DNA of 64,000 bases from Sitta carolinensis (lineage: Eukaryota > Chordata > Aves > Passeriformes > Sittidae), in NCBI GenBank assembly GCA_032173965.1, contig CM063288.1, positions 16,348,501 through 16,412,500 of the forward strand. The letters are read 5' to 3'. Positions 50,181-63,000 of the stretch are shown piece after piece; position 1 is the first letter of the stretch; every line of letters starts with the position of its first letter. Position numbers and translations under genes: made by a program. The notes under the pieces are model-generated. The model saw only the letters and a program-made list of their open reading frames with translations. It was not told the origin of the DNA and did no database searches.

Positions 50181-53038
50181 TTAATTTAATCCACTTCTTC
50201 ACTTTTTAAGTAAAGAAAGAGACTGCCATTGGTTCACAAAAGGGCTCATTTACAACACTCATTTGTAACCCCTACTACTGCTGGCATAGATGTAAAGCAT
50301 GACGAACTTTTTCTAGACTGTATTTTGAATTTTATATGGTTTGACAGTGGAAGACTTAGACCAATTGATGTGCAGAACACCTCCTCTCTTCCTGTGAATA
50401 ACTTATTTCACCATGCAGCTTCTGTCATGTCCATAAGGCTATTAAACCTTGAAACAGCTATCTGGGTATGTTTTGGGAGATCATAAGCAGCAAGTTAGTT
50501 CCTTCCCCTTAGAACATGCTGGATTTCCAAGCTGACTTCTAAATAGCAGCCACAGCTAGGATTCTCCTTCCACTTCTGTGCTATCTTACACAAACAGATA
50601 TTTGCCTTTATATAAGATTTTGTCATGGAAAATGGTTACAGGTTAACAGTTAAAGTTCAGAAAGTTAGGAGAAAGACAAACTATTTAAGTCATCCCTCTC
50701 TTTCTCTGGCAAGCACAAGTTAAATACTTTGTGTTTTGTGACTTTTTTCCCTACCAAAACCGGTCTCACCATAGCTTAATTCACAGGGTTATTACTATTC
50801 TGTCTCAGAAGAGAAAAATAATTCCTTTGATACCTCAGTTTTTAATTCCTCTTTTGGAATTAAGGGGAAAAAAAAGTGAAACCAGCAAAAATACCTTACA
50901 ACACAACTCAGTTCAAACCTTGCCTACACACTGTAATCATTCTTAGGATTTAAGGGTAGGTATTCCTCTGCTTAAAATCCATAAAATGGTATAAGCCACT
51001 TTCCCCTTGTATACCTTAAATCTCTTGAAATTATTTGCGCTATTTTATGGAAATGATAAAAAAAATTTACTAAAGTCAGTGGGAAGTTCCTTAATTTTGG
51101 GCAGAAAGCCTCCATTTACATATAAACTACTGAATATAATATTTTTTTAAATTCTATACAATTTAGGAAAACTGCTTAATTTGAGTGTCTTTTTATCTCA
51201 TAAGTGTTCTCCTTAGTTAACAGAACCTTCAGTAGATCCTGAAAGATGCTGAAATTGTTCAGCATTTTCAGATACGGGAAACATCAGGGAATTTGCGGGC
51301 TACATATCCCTAATATCCATATTACTGAGGAAACTTGCAAGTCTTGTTTTTAGCAATGCAAGTCACCAAGTTGCTATCATTCTTCTCTCACCAAACACCT
51401 TCAGCTGTGTCTCCAGAAGTTCTGTACCAGAATGTAAGAATATAAAGATGCAGAGCTCTTGCAGAGTAACATGCTGCTTTTTCCCAAACAGCTTTTATAA
51501 GACACAGCATTTCTTACAAAAGTGATGGGAATGACCAACTGTTAATAATTATTCCTGTAGAAAGAGGTGATCAGTATTCCTACATAATGTGAAGCGCTCT
51601 GCCACCATCTGAAAAAAATTAACAAAACCCTCCCTGTGCATGTGGAATTGTTCCTAAATTGTGAGCAAGAAATTTGGCAAAATGCAAAGACATCTGTTTT
51701 CTGTTGCTCTGTGTAAGGTCAGAGTGAACAGATAGCCATTCAGAAACATGTGACCAGGCACTGCTCACAGCATGAAGATCCTCTGCCTGACAGGGAACTG
51801 ATTAAATGCTCGTCTGCCTTCATATAGATAGATACTACTTCAAAATTTACAATTGGCCAGTGCCTCATTGAAATATGTCTGTTTTAGCCAGTTTAAATAC
51901 TGTCTGACCACAGACTGTTAACAACACAATTCAGGGACAAATCACTACCATAATCTTTACTTGTTCTCCAGAACTGCCTATGATTAATACACCCAACATT
52001 AAAATTTATTTTTCCAGGCACATCTGTATTAAGAAGAAGAATTTAGCTACAATAAGCATTGTGACCAACCTGACTATCACTGCATTAATACACTCCTTTT
52101 TTATTTCTCAGTGATTTTGCTTTCCCCTTGCCAGAAGGGCAGGAAAGTGCTCACTGGGAGCTCTGAATGAGCCCACCACAGTTCATAAGAAGGCACCAGA
52201 CCCTTGTCAGAAAAAGCCACAGCACTACTTAGCAACTGAGACAAGACTTTTGTGGGTTGAAGCTCTTTACTCAAGGCAAGTGGTTTTTAACTGTCTATTT
52301 CGTGCACTTGCAACTCCTGAAGTGATAGTCATGTGACTCCCAGGTAAGCAAAACTTGGCTTACCTTCAATTTATTTTATAATGACTTTTAAGAACTTTTA
52401 CTAATACAAGGAGAAAAAAATACTCTATTTATTTAAAATCTGTTACAGTAATATTTAATACTATTACCGACAAAAAGTAGTACAAACTAGGTAAAAAGAA
52501 AACTTTTCAAGACAATTGCTAAAAACTGCTGTAGAAATCTGCTTGAGTTAGCTCCAGTTTGCCTGTCATCTGTTCTTTGGCATTCAGAAACCCAGATGCA
52601 GAATAAAAAATTGCAACATGCCTACCTTCTCCAGTTAGATTAAGTGCACTAGCTACCATGGTAACCTAAACTATTTTTCTTACTTTGCTCTGTAGGAATG
52701 AAAACTGATTTAATTCTCCAGAAGGTTGTCACAGTGAAGACAAGTACTGTAAGCAATACACTACTGAACCTCAAACAAGTTAGCTGTTTTTCATTTTTGC
52801 TCATTTAAAACCATGTTCATCAGCAACATAAAGAGCTGCCTTCAATACATTATGCTTATTAGCTGTGGAAAAGCCTTGATTTCTGTTACAGAGATGAGGA
52901 CAAGCAGCTGAGCAGCTTTTCCCTCCCCAAGTTCACACTTCATATGGTGTGACAATTCATCTTTTCCAAATACACTTGGGGAAAAAAGTCACCTAGAGTA
53001 AGTCTGAAGTATAAGAGAGGAAAGAAAGATAAAACTAC

Positions 53039-53258
53039 CTGCACATGGAGAGTACATCACAGTTCTGCCTTTGCAACATGAGTGAAAAATATAAAGATTG
53101 CAAATTCAGGTCATCTCTGTACTTCAGAGGATCAATATGGACTCGGACAATGGGCTCATATTCATCATAAGCTAAAACCTGCCCCCAAGTAGCAAGCTTC
53201 AGAATTTGGTCTGATGCTTTGAGGGCCTGTAGATCACTCCAGAAAACACAAATCGTGT
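53039..53258 (-). other. Exon-like open segment of unknown identity
   Basis: On the minus strand a 220-nt segment runs from an AG after pyrimidine-rich TTTCCACCATTCTTA (ending at 53259) to CAG/GTAGTT (donor at 53038-53037). One frame is open throughout for 72 codons. It includes WSDLQALKASDQILKLATWG, then QVLAYDEYEPIVRVHIDPLK and YRDDLNLQSL. In-frame stops occur immediately outside both boundaries (TAA upstream, TAG formed across the donor), as for a real internal exon. The composition is protein-like and the segment is GC-richer than the surrounding intron. I do not recognise the family. It is 1 mod 3 and would shift the RBMS1 frame if included as a cassette. It may be an exon of a nested or transferred gene, a pseudogene exon or chance. 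Confidence 0.45.
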
Positions 53259-56200
53259 CTTAAGAATGGTGGAAATCAGTATGTGACGGGAGAACATCCT
53301 TTACATTGTAAGCACACTGCTATTTTGACACAATTCAAATAAGAAACAATTGTTAAGACAGCCTTATTTTTTTGCACAAGCTTAAAATATTTTCAAGTAT
53401 TTAGTGATATGTTAATGTGAGAGCTAATACAAACAAGCAGGCCCTCACTTCATTGTGTCAGTGGAAGCGAAGACTTTAAGGAGGAGGAAATTGTAATATT
53501 ATGAATCTGAAGTCCTCAGTCCTAAAAATGTGCAACTCTGGGGAAATCTTTGAATGGATAAACAGTGAGTCTTCCCACAAAAATTCACATTAGTACATAG
53601 AACAGCATTCCTTGGCTCAAATTAAAAAGTCTCACTGACCACAGAAATCTTCCATGTCCATCCATGGACTACTTTCATGGCCTCTATTGTAAGAAGTATA
53701 TGTTTTCTAAAGGTAACTTTATGCTTCCATAGGAAAAAAAAAACCAAACTGGAAAATAATGAATATCAACCATGTAAGTTATAAATTATCTTGACTATCT
53801 TATAGCGAAGTTGTACATACAGAAGAACTACAAATCTCATAGACTCATATAAGTCTCATAGTGGAGAGGGAGAATTGAAGAGGCATGAGAAGACAAGGTC
53901 TTCAACAACGAAGTGTGAAGAATCAGGGTCATTGAATCCATCACAGCTGTGTTGGTCGTGGATGGTCTAAATCATTTTAAAGGGAGGACTACACTAATTT
54001 TAAACACATGGTTGAAGTTAAATTGTGGAATGTCCATTAACCCTTCTTGTGATGCCTGAATATATTGCAAGCTCTTTGCAAAAAGTGGTAAATCCTTATT
54101 TATAATTGCTGGCTATGCAATTACCATCTTATGTGAGCTCTTAGCCACATTTTGTGGCCAAAAAGGAAACGTTGGAAACACTTGTTTCAACAGTGACCAG
54201 AAGACACTGGTAACCTGCCCAAAGGAAAACTCTCCCCAGGCTGCTTTGTCTTAGCCAAGGGTTCTCAATTCGTATCTCAGAAAGAGCAGAACAGCTGAAG
54301 ACATGTAATTTCATGAGCAATGGACTGACACAGGGCTCCATTATCGTGGCATCTCCTGAGAGGTGGCCACTTCACCAACGGGGGACAGATTTGGCAGGAT
54401 TTGGCATGAAGTCGTATCTCGGGCCCTGGGCCTTCCTACTCTGCTCAGCAGTAGCAAAACATAGCAGAAAGTGGGACTTTTCTCAAGTCAGATCAACTTG
54501 GAAGCAGACTGCCAAGTCTGCTTGATTTTACCTCATGGATAGGAAAATAATAGCAATTAAATTAATTATAATCATAATTAAAAAATTTGAAAATAGTGAT
54601 GATTATGTAATTCACTACATCACATATTGCAAAATAATATAACTGTAATTTGAAGTTATCTGAAGAAAACAACAAAAATTTTAACATATAAAAATCTGAA
54701 CCACTCCCACTAAAGTAGGATTTGCAGAACTTGCTGATGTAAGTAGTTTTTAACTCACTGAACTAGAGCTCCAGCAGGACACTGCAAAAAGGACTTTATG
54801 GCAGCCAGAGTCAGAACGTGGCTTCAGCAAGAACATTTTCCTCCATGTTCAGCTGCTGCAGGCCAGGAAGAATGTCTGTGGGGAGGGTGAGAGCACTGAG
54901 GAGCTGTGCTGCTCCTGACACCCTGGGCACAGAGTAATTACAACACTTTCCCGTGGGTAAATCATGTCAACAGGCATGGATTTCCTCTTTGGAACTGCAG
55001 CAGCTGCGGTGGTCAGTAAGGAAATTGACTGCCCAGTCAGCCAGGAAACTCCTCAAATCCTTCTCTGTGACACTCAGGCTTAAGCCTGAAGCAGTGTCAC
55101 TGCAGGACCACCACCCCATGGCACAGGTGGTCACCTGCAAAAGGATAAAACACTAAACACACACTTACAGGCAAAGGCTGTGATTTAGCTAATCTTGCCA
55201 AAGCAATTGGGACTGGCCATTCCCAGTTTGGAGCATCCAAGAAGAGACAGGATTTTTCAGACAAAAGGAGAGAAGCTTTACCCAGGGAATAAAAAAAAAA
55301 AAAATCCAACGGCTCAAAACAGACAAAAATCAAAGCTCTCCAACTCATAGTCACTGGTGACTGCTTGTTGTGGTAGTATTCATTGGGCTGGTTGTGGGGT
55401 TGGTCTTTTTAGTAATTCAAACTCTGTGTTATAAAGCAGAACAAGTTTCACTGTCGTGCAAACCTCATAGTTACAGGTTTCCCACAGGTCATCAAACTTG
55501 ACAAAGGGTCAGAAAAATACCCAAAACTGTAGGATATTTTGGTGCACATTTTTTCATTAATGCTAACAAAAAGAAATATTACCAATCTTGCAACTGTCAG
55601 AGGAAATCACTCAGAAATATATACTATAAAAATGATTAAGAAACTATTCATTAGGTTACTACAGTTAATCATTAGAGCTTCTCCATCTACTCTAGAAAAC
55701 AATTATATCAGACATCAAAGTTCATTAAGAAAATGAATTTACATGACTTCAAAATCTCTTTTTGCCCCTCCTACCTAGATATCATATTCATAAGATGGCG
55801 ACAGAACTTTGAAAAATCTGGGGTATATTTTAAAGTGAAAACCTAAAGATTAAATAACTGGCCTTTATTAAGCATACATAAAACCTTATAAAAGGGAAAA
55901 AACCCCAAGTGTTTTCCAGTAAGCATGTATGTTTGTGTCATGGCTGCAATGAAACATGCATTAAGTATGAAACATATGGTTTCCATTTTGCTGCTCTGGA
56001 ATCCATCCAAAGACATTTATGTTGTTAGCTTAACTGTTCTCTTCAGCTGAGAAGCTGTGGAAAATATCTCATCTGAAAAAAATCTGTACCGAGTGGAAAA
56101 CTATAAAAGATCTGCTAGATTTTTAGCAGACTAATAAAAAAGCCTCTGAGATTACTAGATTTTAGGTTTTTTTAAATTAGTATATAATTTTCAAACTAAA

Positions 56201-57059
56201 AATAAATTTGCTTTAAGAGGTACCAAAATTATGTTAATAGATTACACTGGTAATATTTTCCTTAGTTAACAAATTTCTAGAGGTGTTTATGGCTCTCTTT
56301 TGGAAACAGGCCACCTGACCCAACAAGAATGCATGATGGTATCATTACTAAAGTATTATCTCCCTAATTTCATAAAAGAGCACTGAAGATGCTCTGAAGA
56401 TCACATTTGGCTAATAAGCTGGTTCAGAGGAAAGTTTCATTAAAAATTAGAGAAAAATATAGCTGTCATTCTGTTATTTTTTCATAATTCTTGGGTTTGC
56501 CTTGATGCAAAAGTAGGTCAGCCAGGAGCTGGCTAAGAACTTCAAGACACCTATCATGAATTTGAATTTTCAGATTCAAATTTTACTTATATTAGCAGAA
56601 AATATAATAGAAGGGCTTAAATGAAGTTCGAAGATTAAATTTTGCCATGTAATACTTAAAAATTAATCCCTAAATAACAAGGCTTCTAAACTCAGTAACA
56701 GACAATCTATGAAACCTTTGACACCTTTGTGCTGTAAACCGATTATTTAAGCCTGCTATAGTTTTTACAAATTATTGCTAAACTTTTGTTTGATGAAGCC
56801 AATGGAAAAGACTATTATGAATAAATTGATAAATGCAACGAGATCACTTTGGAGACCTTACAATATCATGCTTCTTTATTCGAATTAGTTGAGATTATTT
56901 GGGATATAGCAGTCAAAAGTCTCCATTTTATTACCTTAGCAATCAAGTGGCTTGAGGACTGTGCTCTCTGTAAACTCCACACTGCCCTCATTGTGCCACT
57001 ATACAAGCTTGTTCACCTTCACAGCCTACTGCAAGAATTAGCTGGTTATTTTAACTCAC

Positions 57060-57151
57060 CTTTGCCATCTGTGCTTGAACTCCACTGGCCTTTAAAGCAG
57101 AAACCGCCTTCTGAGCAGCTGCTGGGCTGTCAAAGTCAACAAAACCATAAC
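57060..57151 (-). CDS. RBMS1: RBMS1 coding exon, RRM1 C-terminal half
   Basis: 92 nt; acceptor CTCTTTCAG, donor GTGAGT. It completes the split Gly and encodes [16 protein letters not shown] followed by [14 protein letters not shown]. Together with the previous exon it makes the RNP1 octamer KGYGFVDF, with both aromatic RNA-stacking positions present (Tyr and Phe). The remainder is alpha-2/beta-4 of RRM1. The exon ends in phase 0, immediately before the linker QQEQDP of the next exon. An open frame on the opposite strand (56849-57178) overlaps it and looks like a shadow. Confidence 0.97.
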
Positions 57152-59970
57152 CTGAAAGAGAAAACATCATTCTGGTAACGAGACAGCAACCAGCTTAGAA
57201 ACAAACACTTCACAGTCAACAGCCCTGCTACTGGCAACAGTTATTTAATACCATTTTCTTGTTGACAAAGAGGGACAGTTTGAACTCAAGTTCTTCATGC
57301 AGTGTCCCCCTACCAAAACCAAACTTAGCAAAGTTCTTGAACTTTGAACTGGTGGAGAGATGCCCTAGTGGAACAAATCCATTTCCATGCACACTCATTA
57401 TCAGAATTTTGGCCAAATTGCTAACAAGCAGTACAGGGCTTTGCTTTGTATTTTCTGGTATGTAACTTCTAACAGCAGATTATTTCAGAGATCACCAAAT
57501 AAAACATCATCTGTTAATTTTTCTGTAGTAAATTTTTATTGCAGTTTTATAAACAAGTAGATCTGTAATTTATTTTTCATTTATTCAAAACTGGGAGAGG
57601 AATTTACTCAAAAAGACACATATCTATCCAATTTTTGGTAAATTACTTATCTCACTGTATATACATAAAAGACAGTTAAACTTAAAAGTGAGTGAAAACC
57701 CAGCTTCAGTGAAAGCAAATGGTTTTTCCTGTTATTGAAAGAATGTGAAAAACTGTCCTGAAAGCATTTTCAATGCTGTATAATGCAATCTTAAAATATT
57801 AAAATAAGCTCAACGCCAATTGAAACAAATTCCATATACTTGAAATAACCTCTTTTCTTACTCTGAACAAGAGCATATAACTAAGGGATTCCAGGATGTC
57901 CAAATAGCAATGTACCTTGGCCTTAACAGACACTGACCTTACAGGCTGGGATTTTTAATCCAGCCTCTGAATTGGAGGCTCAAGGCTCAGCAAGAGGCAG
58001 TCAGAGTTTGGACGCTACTTCCAAATGATGTTATTGCAAACCTCATTATTAGTTTTTCAATCCCCCTCTTTTCCACAAGTGAACTGCCCAAGTATTAATA
58101 AAACCCCTGTACCGAGTTCAAGCTGTGGTAAAAGTAAACAAACAAAATAAATCCCAACAATGAAATAACCTCTGGCGGAGTAGAAAATGGAAATATTTCT
58201 TTGAAATATATTACTCTCCTCTTATAATGCATCTATACTGAGAAAAGGTTGTCTAATGTTGTAACAGAACAAGCTTTAAAGCTCTTAACTTGGGAAAAAC
58301 AACTCAAGCAGCCTCGTACATCAGTGCAAGCTTATTTACGCTGCCAAGAAGCTAAAGAAAGCAGCATATTGTTTTGTGTAACACGTGGTGGTGTGGATTG
58401 TTAAATCCTGACATGAAACAAAGTGAATTAGTTCATATCAAGTTCTGTGTTGCCAAGGCAAGACTAACTTCCATTACCCCAAACCAGTTCTCCACACCCA
58501 TGGCAGCCTGGGCTATCACCAACACACTGCAGGGTGTAATACAGTTACATACTGACATCAAGCATGCCATCAAAGCTGGCTTTGCCACCTTCCAGATGAT
58601 ATGGAAACTCAAATGCTTGTTGTTCCAGTTAGTTTAAACCCCATGGTGTGTTTTTTGGCAAAAGCCAGAGATGCTGTCAATCTTTTGGTTAAATTCCAGT
58701 TAGACGTTTGCATTCTGCCTACTTACGTTCCCACCACAAATTCAGTGACACACAGTGAGCTTCCCTGGAGCCTTACCTTGCAGGGTATTGCTGCAACAGG
58801 CTGTTAGCTACCACTTTCCATCAGTGAGATTTAAATTCTGTTCTGAAAAAGTCATCTTAAATCTCTTAAAGAATGAATGTGAAAAGTTCTGTATCTCTGA
58901 AATGACTACTGAACACTTCAGGAACTGACAAAATGGACAGAGTAAGCCTGTCAGTTAAGTGCAATCATAGCCATTATCTAATTAAAATAATTGAAAGGGC
59001 ATCTCCTCTTTGCAAGTCACAATGACATCTGCATATAAGCTAGGAAAAAAAATTCTAGAAATTTCAGGTTTTGAACTGTCAGTACCTCTTTAATTTGCTT
59101 ATGATGGGGAGTTGAGAAGTTATGTCCCTGCGCTGCTTTCAAGTTCTGCACAAAAGCTTTGTCTTAATTAACGACAAACTCTCCTCCCTCTGCCTATCAG
59201 CTTTCTGCTCATTCATGGGCATTATGCTCATTAACACTGCTCAGTCAGCTGATGTAATATTTCATTTTGCTTAGAAATTATCCCCTTAATTGTAAAAACT
59301 GCAGCCTGAAATCTAGCATTTCCATGTCTGCTACCACACCTTCTCCCACCACAAACATGCTGGGATCTGAATCACTGCAACTGCAGCGAGTGATGAATAT
59401 CTGCGAACTGATGTATCCAGCTTATCTAGAGGAGTTCTAATTTTTTTCCCAGCTGCAATTATTTCATTGAAAATGAACCCTCTCTTTGCTCCCAATACAT
59501 TCAATAGAACAGAATAAAACACAATTAGAGTACTGGAACACGTAATTAAATGCTGCTTCTAGCTACACTAATCAATGGAGCTTATTTCCATAATGTATAA
59601 TTTTTTAAGATGCTTAGTATAGTTGAATGGTCATCTGCAAGCTTCCCTAGTTTCCCCAGGCAAAAGGGGAAAAACTGCTTTTAAATCTATTTTTGTTTTT
59701 AAAATAGAGGCGAGCTGCCAGCCAGCACTGTGCATGTCAGCCTCACTCCGGCTTGGCTGTGCCACCGACACCAGCTGTCTGCCAGCTCCACCAGAGGCAA
59801 ATGCACTGAATACACCAACCACCAGCACGAATGAAACTCAGTTAGCAACAGGAATGGGAAAAAACCCCCAAACTAACAAAGGTAAAATGCTCTTAAATAC
59901 AACATTAATGGATTTTATAGAATCAGTTTCAACTTTCAGGGCAATGCAGTATAAAGAAAAATATACATAC
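57152..59970 (-). other. RBMS1: RBMS1 intron within RRM1
   Basis: This intron splits the RNP1 motif of RRM1 (K/G junction). Plus-strand open frames at 58374-58637 and 59623-59988 are unrecognised; the latter crosses a coding exon antisense. No repeats were identified. Confidence 0.8.
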
Positions 59971-60029
59971 CTTTGCATTTGTTTGTAGTCTTGTCCAAAA
60001 TAGCCTTTGTGGACACAATTTTTCCATAC
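59971..60029 (-). CDS. RBMS1: RBMS1 coding exon, RRM1 middle (first exon in window)
   Basis: 59 nt. On the minus strand the acceptor is ATTTCAG and the donor GTATGT. The first base completes a codon from an exon outside the window (Pro expected from the family). It then encodes [19 protein letters not shown], and the last G is the first base of a split Gly codon. This covers beta-2/beta-3 of RRM1, leading into its RNP1 motif, which is completed by the next exon. The RNP2 motif of RRM1 (LYIRGL in the family) must be in the preceding exon; I looked for it in 60030-64000 and did not find it. Confidence 0.95.
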
Positions 60030-63000
60030 CTGAAATGTATTATACATGTGTAAGGAAAATGAGAAAAGAACATCTTATTACAACAGACATGCAAATCACT
60101 TTATTTTATATCCTAGTACCCTTTACTCTATGCAAAATGAAACAATATATAGACCATGTAATTATAGAATGCAAACTCATACATAGATGGAAGTGACAAA
60201 AAAGATCAACAATTTCAAGCATGATCTTGTTCTATTTGCCCTACATTCTCAGGGGCACCACAGAATCACAGAACAGGCCAGAAAACAGAATTCCATGCAG
60301 TTAAAATCCTGGTATGTATAAGACACCTTATTAAGATATAAGCTGGGACTCTCTCAGTATATAGACCAGTTGCCTTGTCAGTGCTAGGCTTGCTGGCAAG
60401 CACACTATGGAAAGAAGGAAAAAAAAAATAAAACAGAAAAACCCATCAAAACCTCAACTGACAAACTCAAAAATATTATATCTGATTTAACATTATTCTG
60501 CTCTGGAATGTGACAAGTGCAAGACTTATGAAAGCTGTTCAACGAAGCTGGCAAAAAATTCTGTACATTTCTGTAAATATAAGCAATTTCAACTAAAACA
60601 AAAACATCCCTCAGGAAAGTTTCAATTTAATTTTTTTTTTTTTTTTTTTTTGCCAGTTTCTCAGCTTCACAGTACCTGGTAAGCCTAGTCTGCTATGCAG
60701 CCCAATGGTGAGCACATCTCACCAACTAAGCTTGGGAAACAGGTGGACAGCAAACCCAGCTATAAGAACAATGAAGGTTTCTGAAGCACACTGCAAAGTT
60801 TATCGGAATTAGGTATTTTGATAATTTTTAGAGCAGACTTTGTTCCTGCTTGCAATTTCCCTTGGAATAAAAATCACACTTTCAATTTAAAAACAGCAAT
60901 TCTCTTGGCCTGCAACAACACTGGGATTGGCAACAGAGCACAGGTTTCCCAAGCTTCTTCCCACATTCTCCTGTGTTTGCTTGTCAGCTACACATGTTAG
61001 GGTGCCCTGAGCACAGAAGAGAAAAATGATGCAAAAGGAGTTTGCTTTCACTTGAGAATGTAATGTAACTTATTACACTAACAGGTGTGTCTATGCACTG
61101 TGTGCTAAGAGGGTCTTTATCATTGTACAAGAACCCAAAATGAACAGAGAATTATGAGAAATATTATCCGTATATGAAAGGAGAATTTGGGGAAAAATGA
61201 ACTTTCATGATCTTACTGCTAAATAGTATTTCAAGAGTGTGAGTACGGTATCAAAAATATTATGTCAAAAGACAACTAACTGCATTTCTGCAGTAGCTGT
61301 ATTGGTCTTAACAATACTTCAAAATATATTAGAAGTCTAATAAATTAAGCTTAGTTTGTTAACAGTACTCAATTAACTGTTCACTTGCAAAGTGATATTT
61401 ATTCAAAGGCAAAGCCTATTTACAAAGCATTTTCCCCACAAAAAGCATTTAAATATACCTTTTAGTGTAGTTATTACTCTTTATGAGCAGTTTCAAGACC
61501 CTGTTGTTTATGCAAGAGTTATTGGATGGCTTCAAATAGTTGCAAGTGAGTAAACCTGGGACACATGCCATGAGGTGGTGGTTTCCTTCTTTTATCTGAA
61601 AATGTGAGCATCTACACTGATACAAAATAGAACTATCCATCTACAAACATACAACCATCAATGAAAATCAGTGTATACCTAAATTTACCATTTTGGAAGC
61701 TGTAATAAAGCAATAGAAATTTTGCATAATAGTTGGAGCAGATACTTCCTTATTTGTACCACTTATTTTCCAAATATGTCATTCCATTCAGAAAGCTCTA
61801 TAGTCCCTAAGACAAAACTTTTCACATTTTCTCCAGAATCTTTCTGAGTGTAGAGTAAATGCTATAAATGAGAGGGGCAAACTGCTCAGGGTGCTTGCAC
61901 CCAACATGACTTTCAACAGCCAGCATTCTCCATATCCTATCTGCCTCCCTAAAGCTTCTTAAAGTGAAGAGCTACATAGCCTTTTGTGGCAAAAAAATCC
62001 CTGCAGGAATGTCTCTGCTACTGTGTCAGTTCTTGAAAGTGGTGGTGGTGAAGAACCACAGCACTGGGTATTTATGTAAGCACAGTGACCGAGCTGGGCC
62101 AGGGCTGCCTTGCACTGCTCTGGCCCATGGTGCTGATTCTCACCAGCCCATGAACAGGTCTCCTCTGCACATCTGTTCTTCACAGAACCTTCGAGGACCA
62201 CCTTCCTCTGAGCAGAGATGGCTCAGTGATTTATTGCACTGTCCTAGATAGCACGGCTCCTGCAAAGAACCAGCTACCATGCAAGGCTGCCAAGAAATTT
62301 CAGCAGTGTGAGTCTAGGAACAAGCTGGGAGCCAGTATAACAATAGCAGCTATCATGAGGATTTCTCCTACGATCTTCCCTCCCATGTGTGAGGGAAAGC
62401 ACAGAAAAGCAGCTTACCCATCCTGAGCCTGGCCAGCAGGATGCTCCCCCTCCTTGCTCCCAGCATGTAGCCTGATACAAAGGAAATTACCCCTTGCAGT
62501 TTTTCCCAAGAGCTTCCTTCAAATTATGACCAGTGCAAAAACTTTTCTTCCTCTTGAATTCTACAGTCCTTATACTCTGCTTTTATTTAACACAAGCTCC
62601 TGTATTCAACTGCTCATTTGTAGGGTGCAACTGCAATCAAGACCCTCCAGAAATCAATGAGCTATAAAACACACTAGGCATGATGTGAACTGATAGGTAT
62701 GTATTGCCTGTTTACAAAAAGGATTATAGCAAGCAAGAGAAAATTTGTATTCCAAAGATGTCTATGATGCCAGGTCTTGCCTGAAGATCCTAACTCCTCT
62801 CAAAGCCTAAATACATCTAACTGTCTAAGGCACTTATTAAGACACTTGCTGAGGGTTCTCTCCTGCTCCACGGCCTTACTGCATGTACGTACAGCAGAGC
62901 ACTGCTCCCATGGCTGGCAGAATCACTTCTACAGCGACTGGCGATTGCTCATTCCCTCTCAGCTGAAACAGTTTTTTAAAACATGCTGTCTTTTAAATTA

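Larger units (their letters stand above)
46476..57059 (-). other. RBMS1: Largest RBMS1 intron in the window, between the two RRMs
   Basis: About 10.6 kb. It holds two CR1 fragments (47513-47745 and 50109-50180) and an exon-like open segment on the minus strand (53039-53258), described separately. A somewhat GC-richer patch at 54740-55110 is unassigned. The rest is AT-rich. Confidence 0.8.

Noticed and set aside
55791..55803. YY1-like motif TAAGATGGCGAC in an intron
   Set aside because: One mismatch from the consensus and no promoter context; short motifs like this are expected by chance in 64 kb.
56849..57178. 109-codon plus-strand open frame
   Set aside because: It overlaps an RBMS1 coding exon (57060-57151) in antisense; the opposite strand has the supported splice sites and RRM sequence.
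59623..59988. 121-codon plus-strand open frame
   Set aside because: It overlaps the RBMS1 exon at 59971-60029 in antisense and has no recognisable domain.
25818..60029. Assignment of the gene to RBMS3 or RBMS2
   Set aside because: RRM2 loop [13 protein letters not shown], the [10 protein letters not shown] block and the ending [11 protein letters not shown] match RBMS1 as I recall it; RBMS3 differs in these blocks.
60253..60280. Possible CR1 end (CACAGAATCACAGAACAGG)
   Set aside because: Only about 20 bp resemble CR1, and the following sequence does not continue the match.
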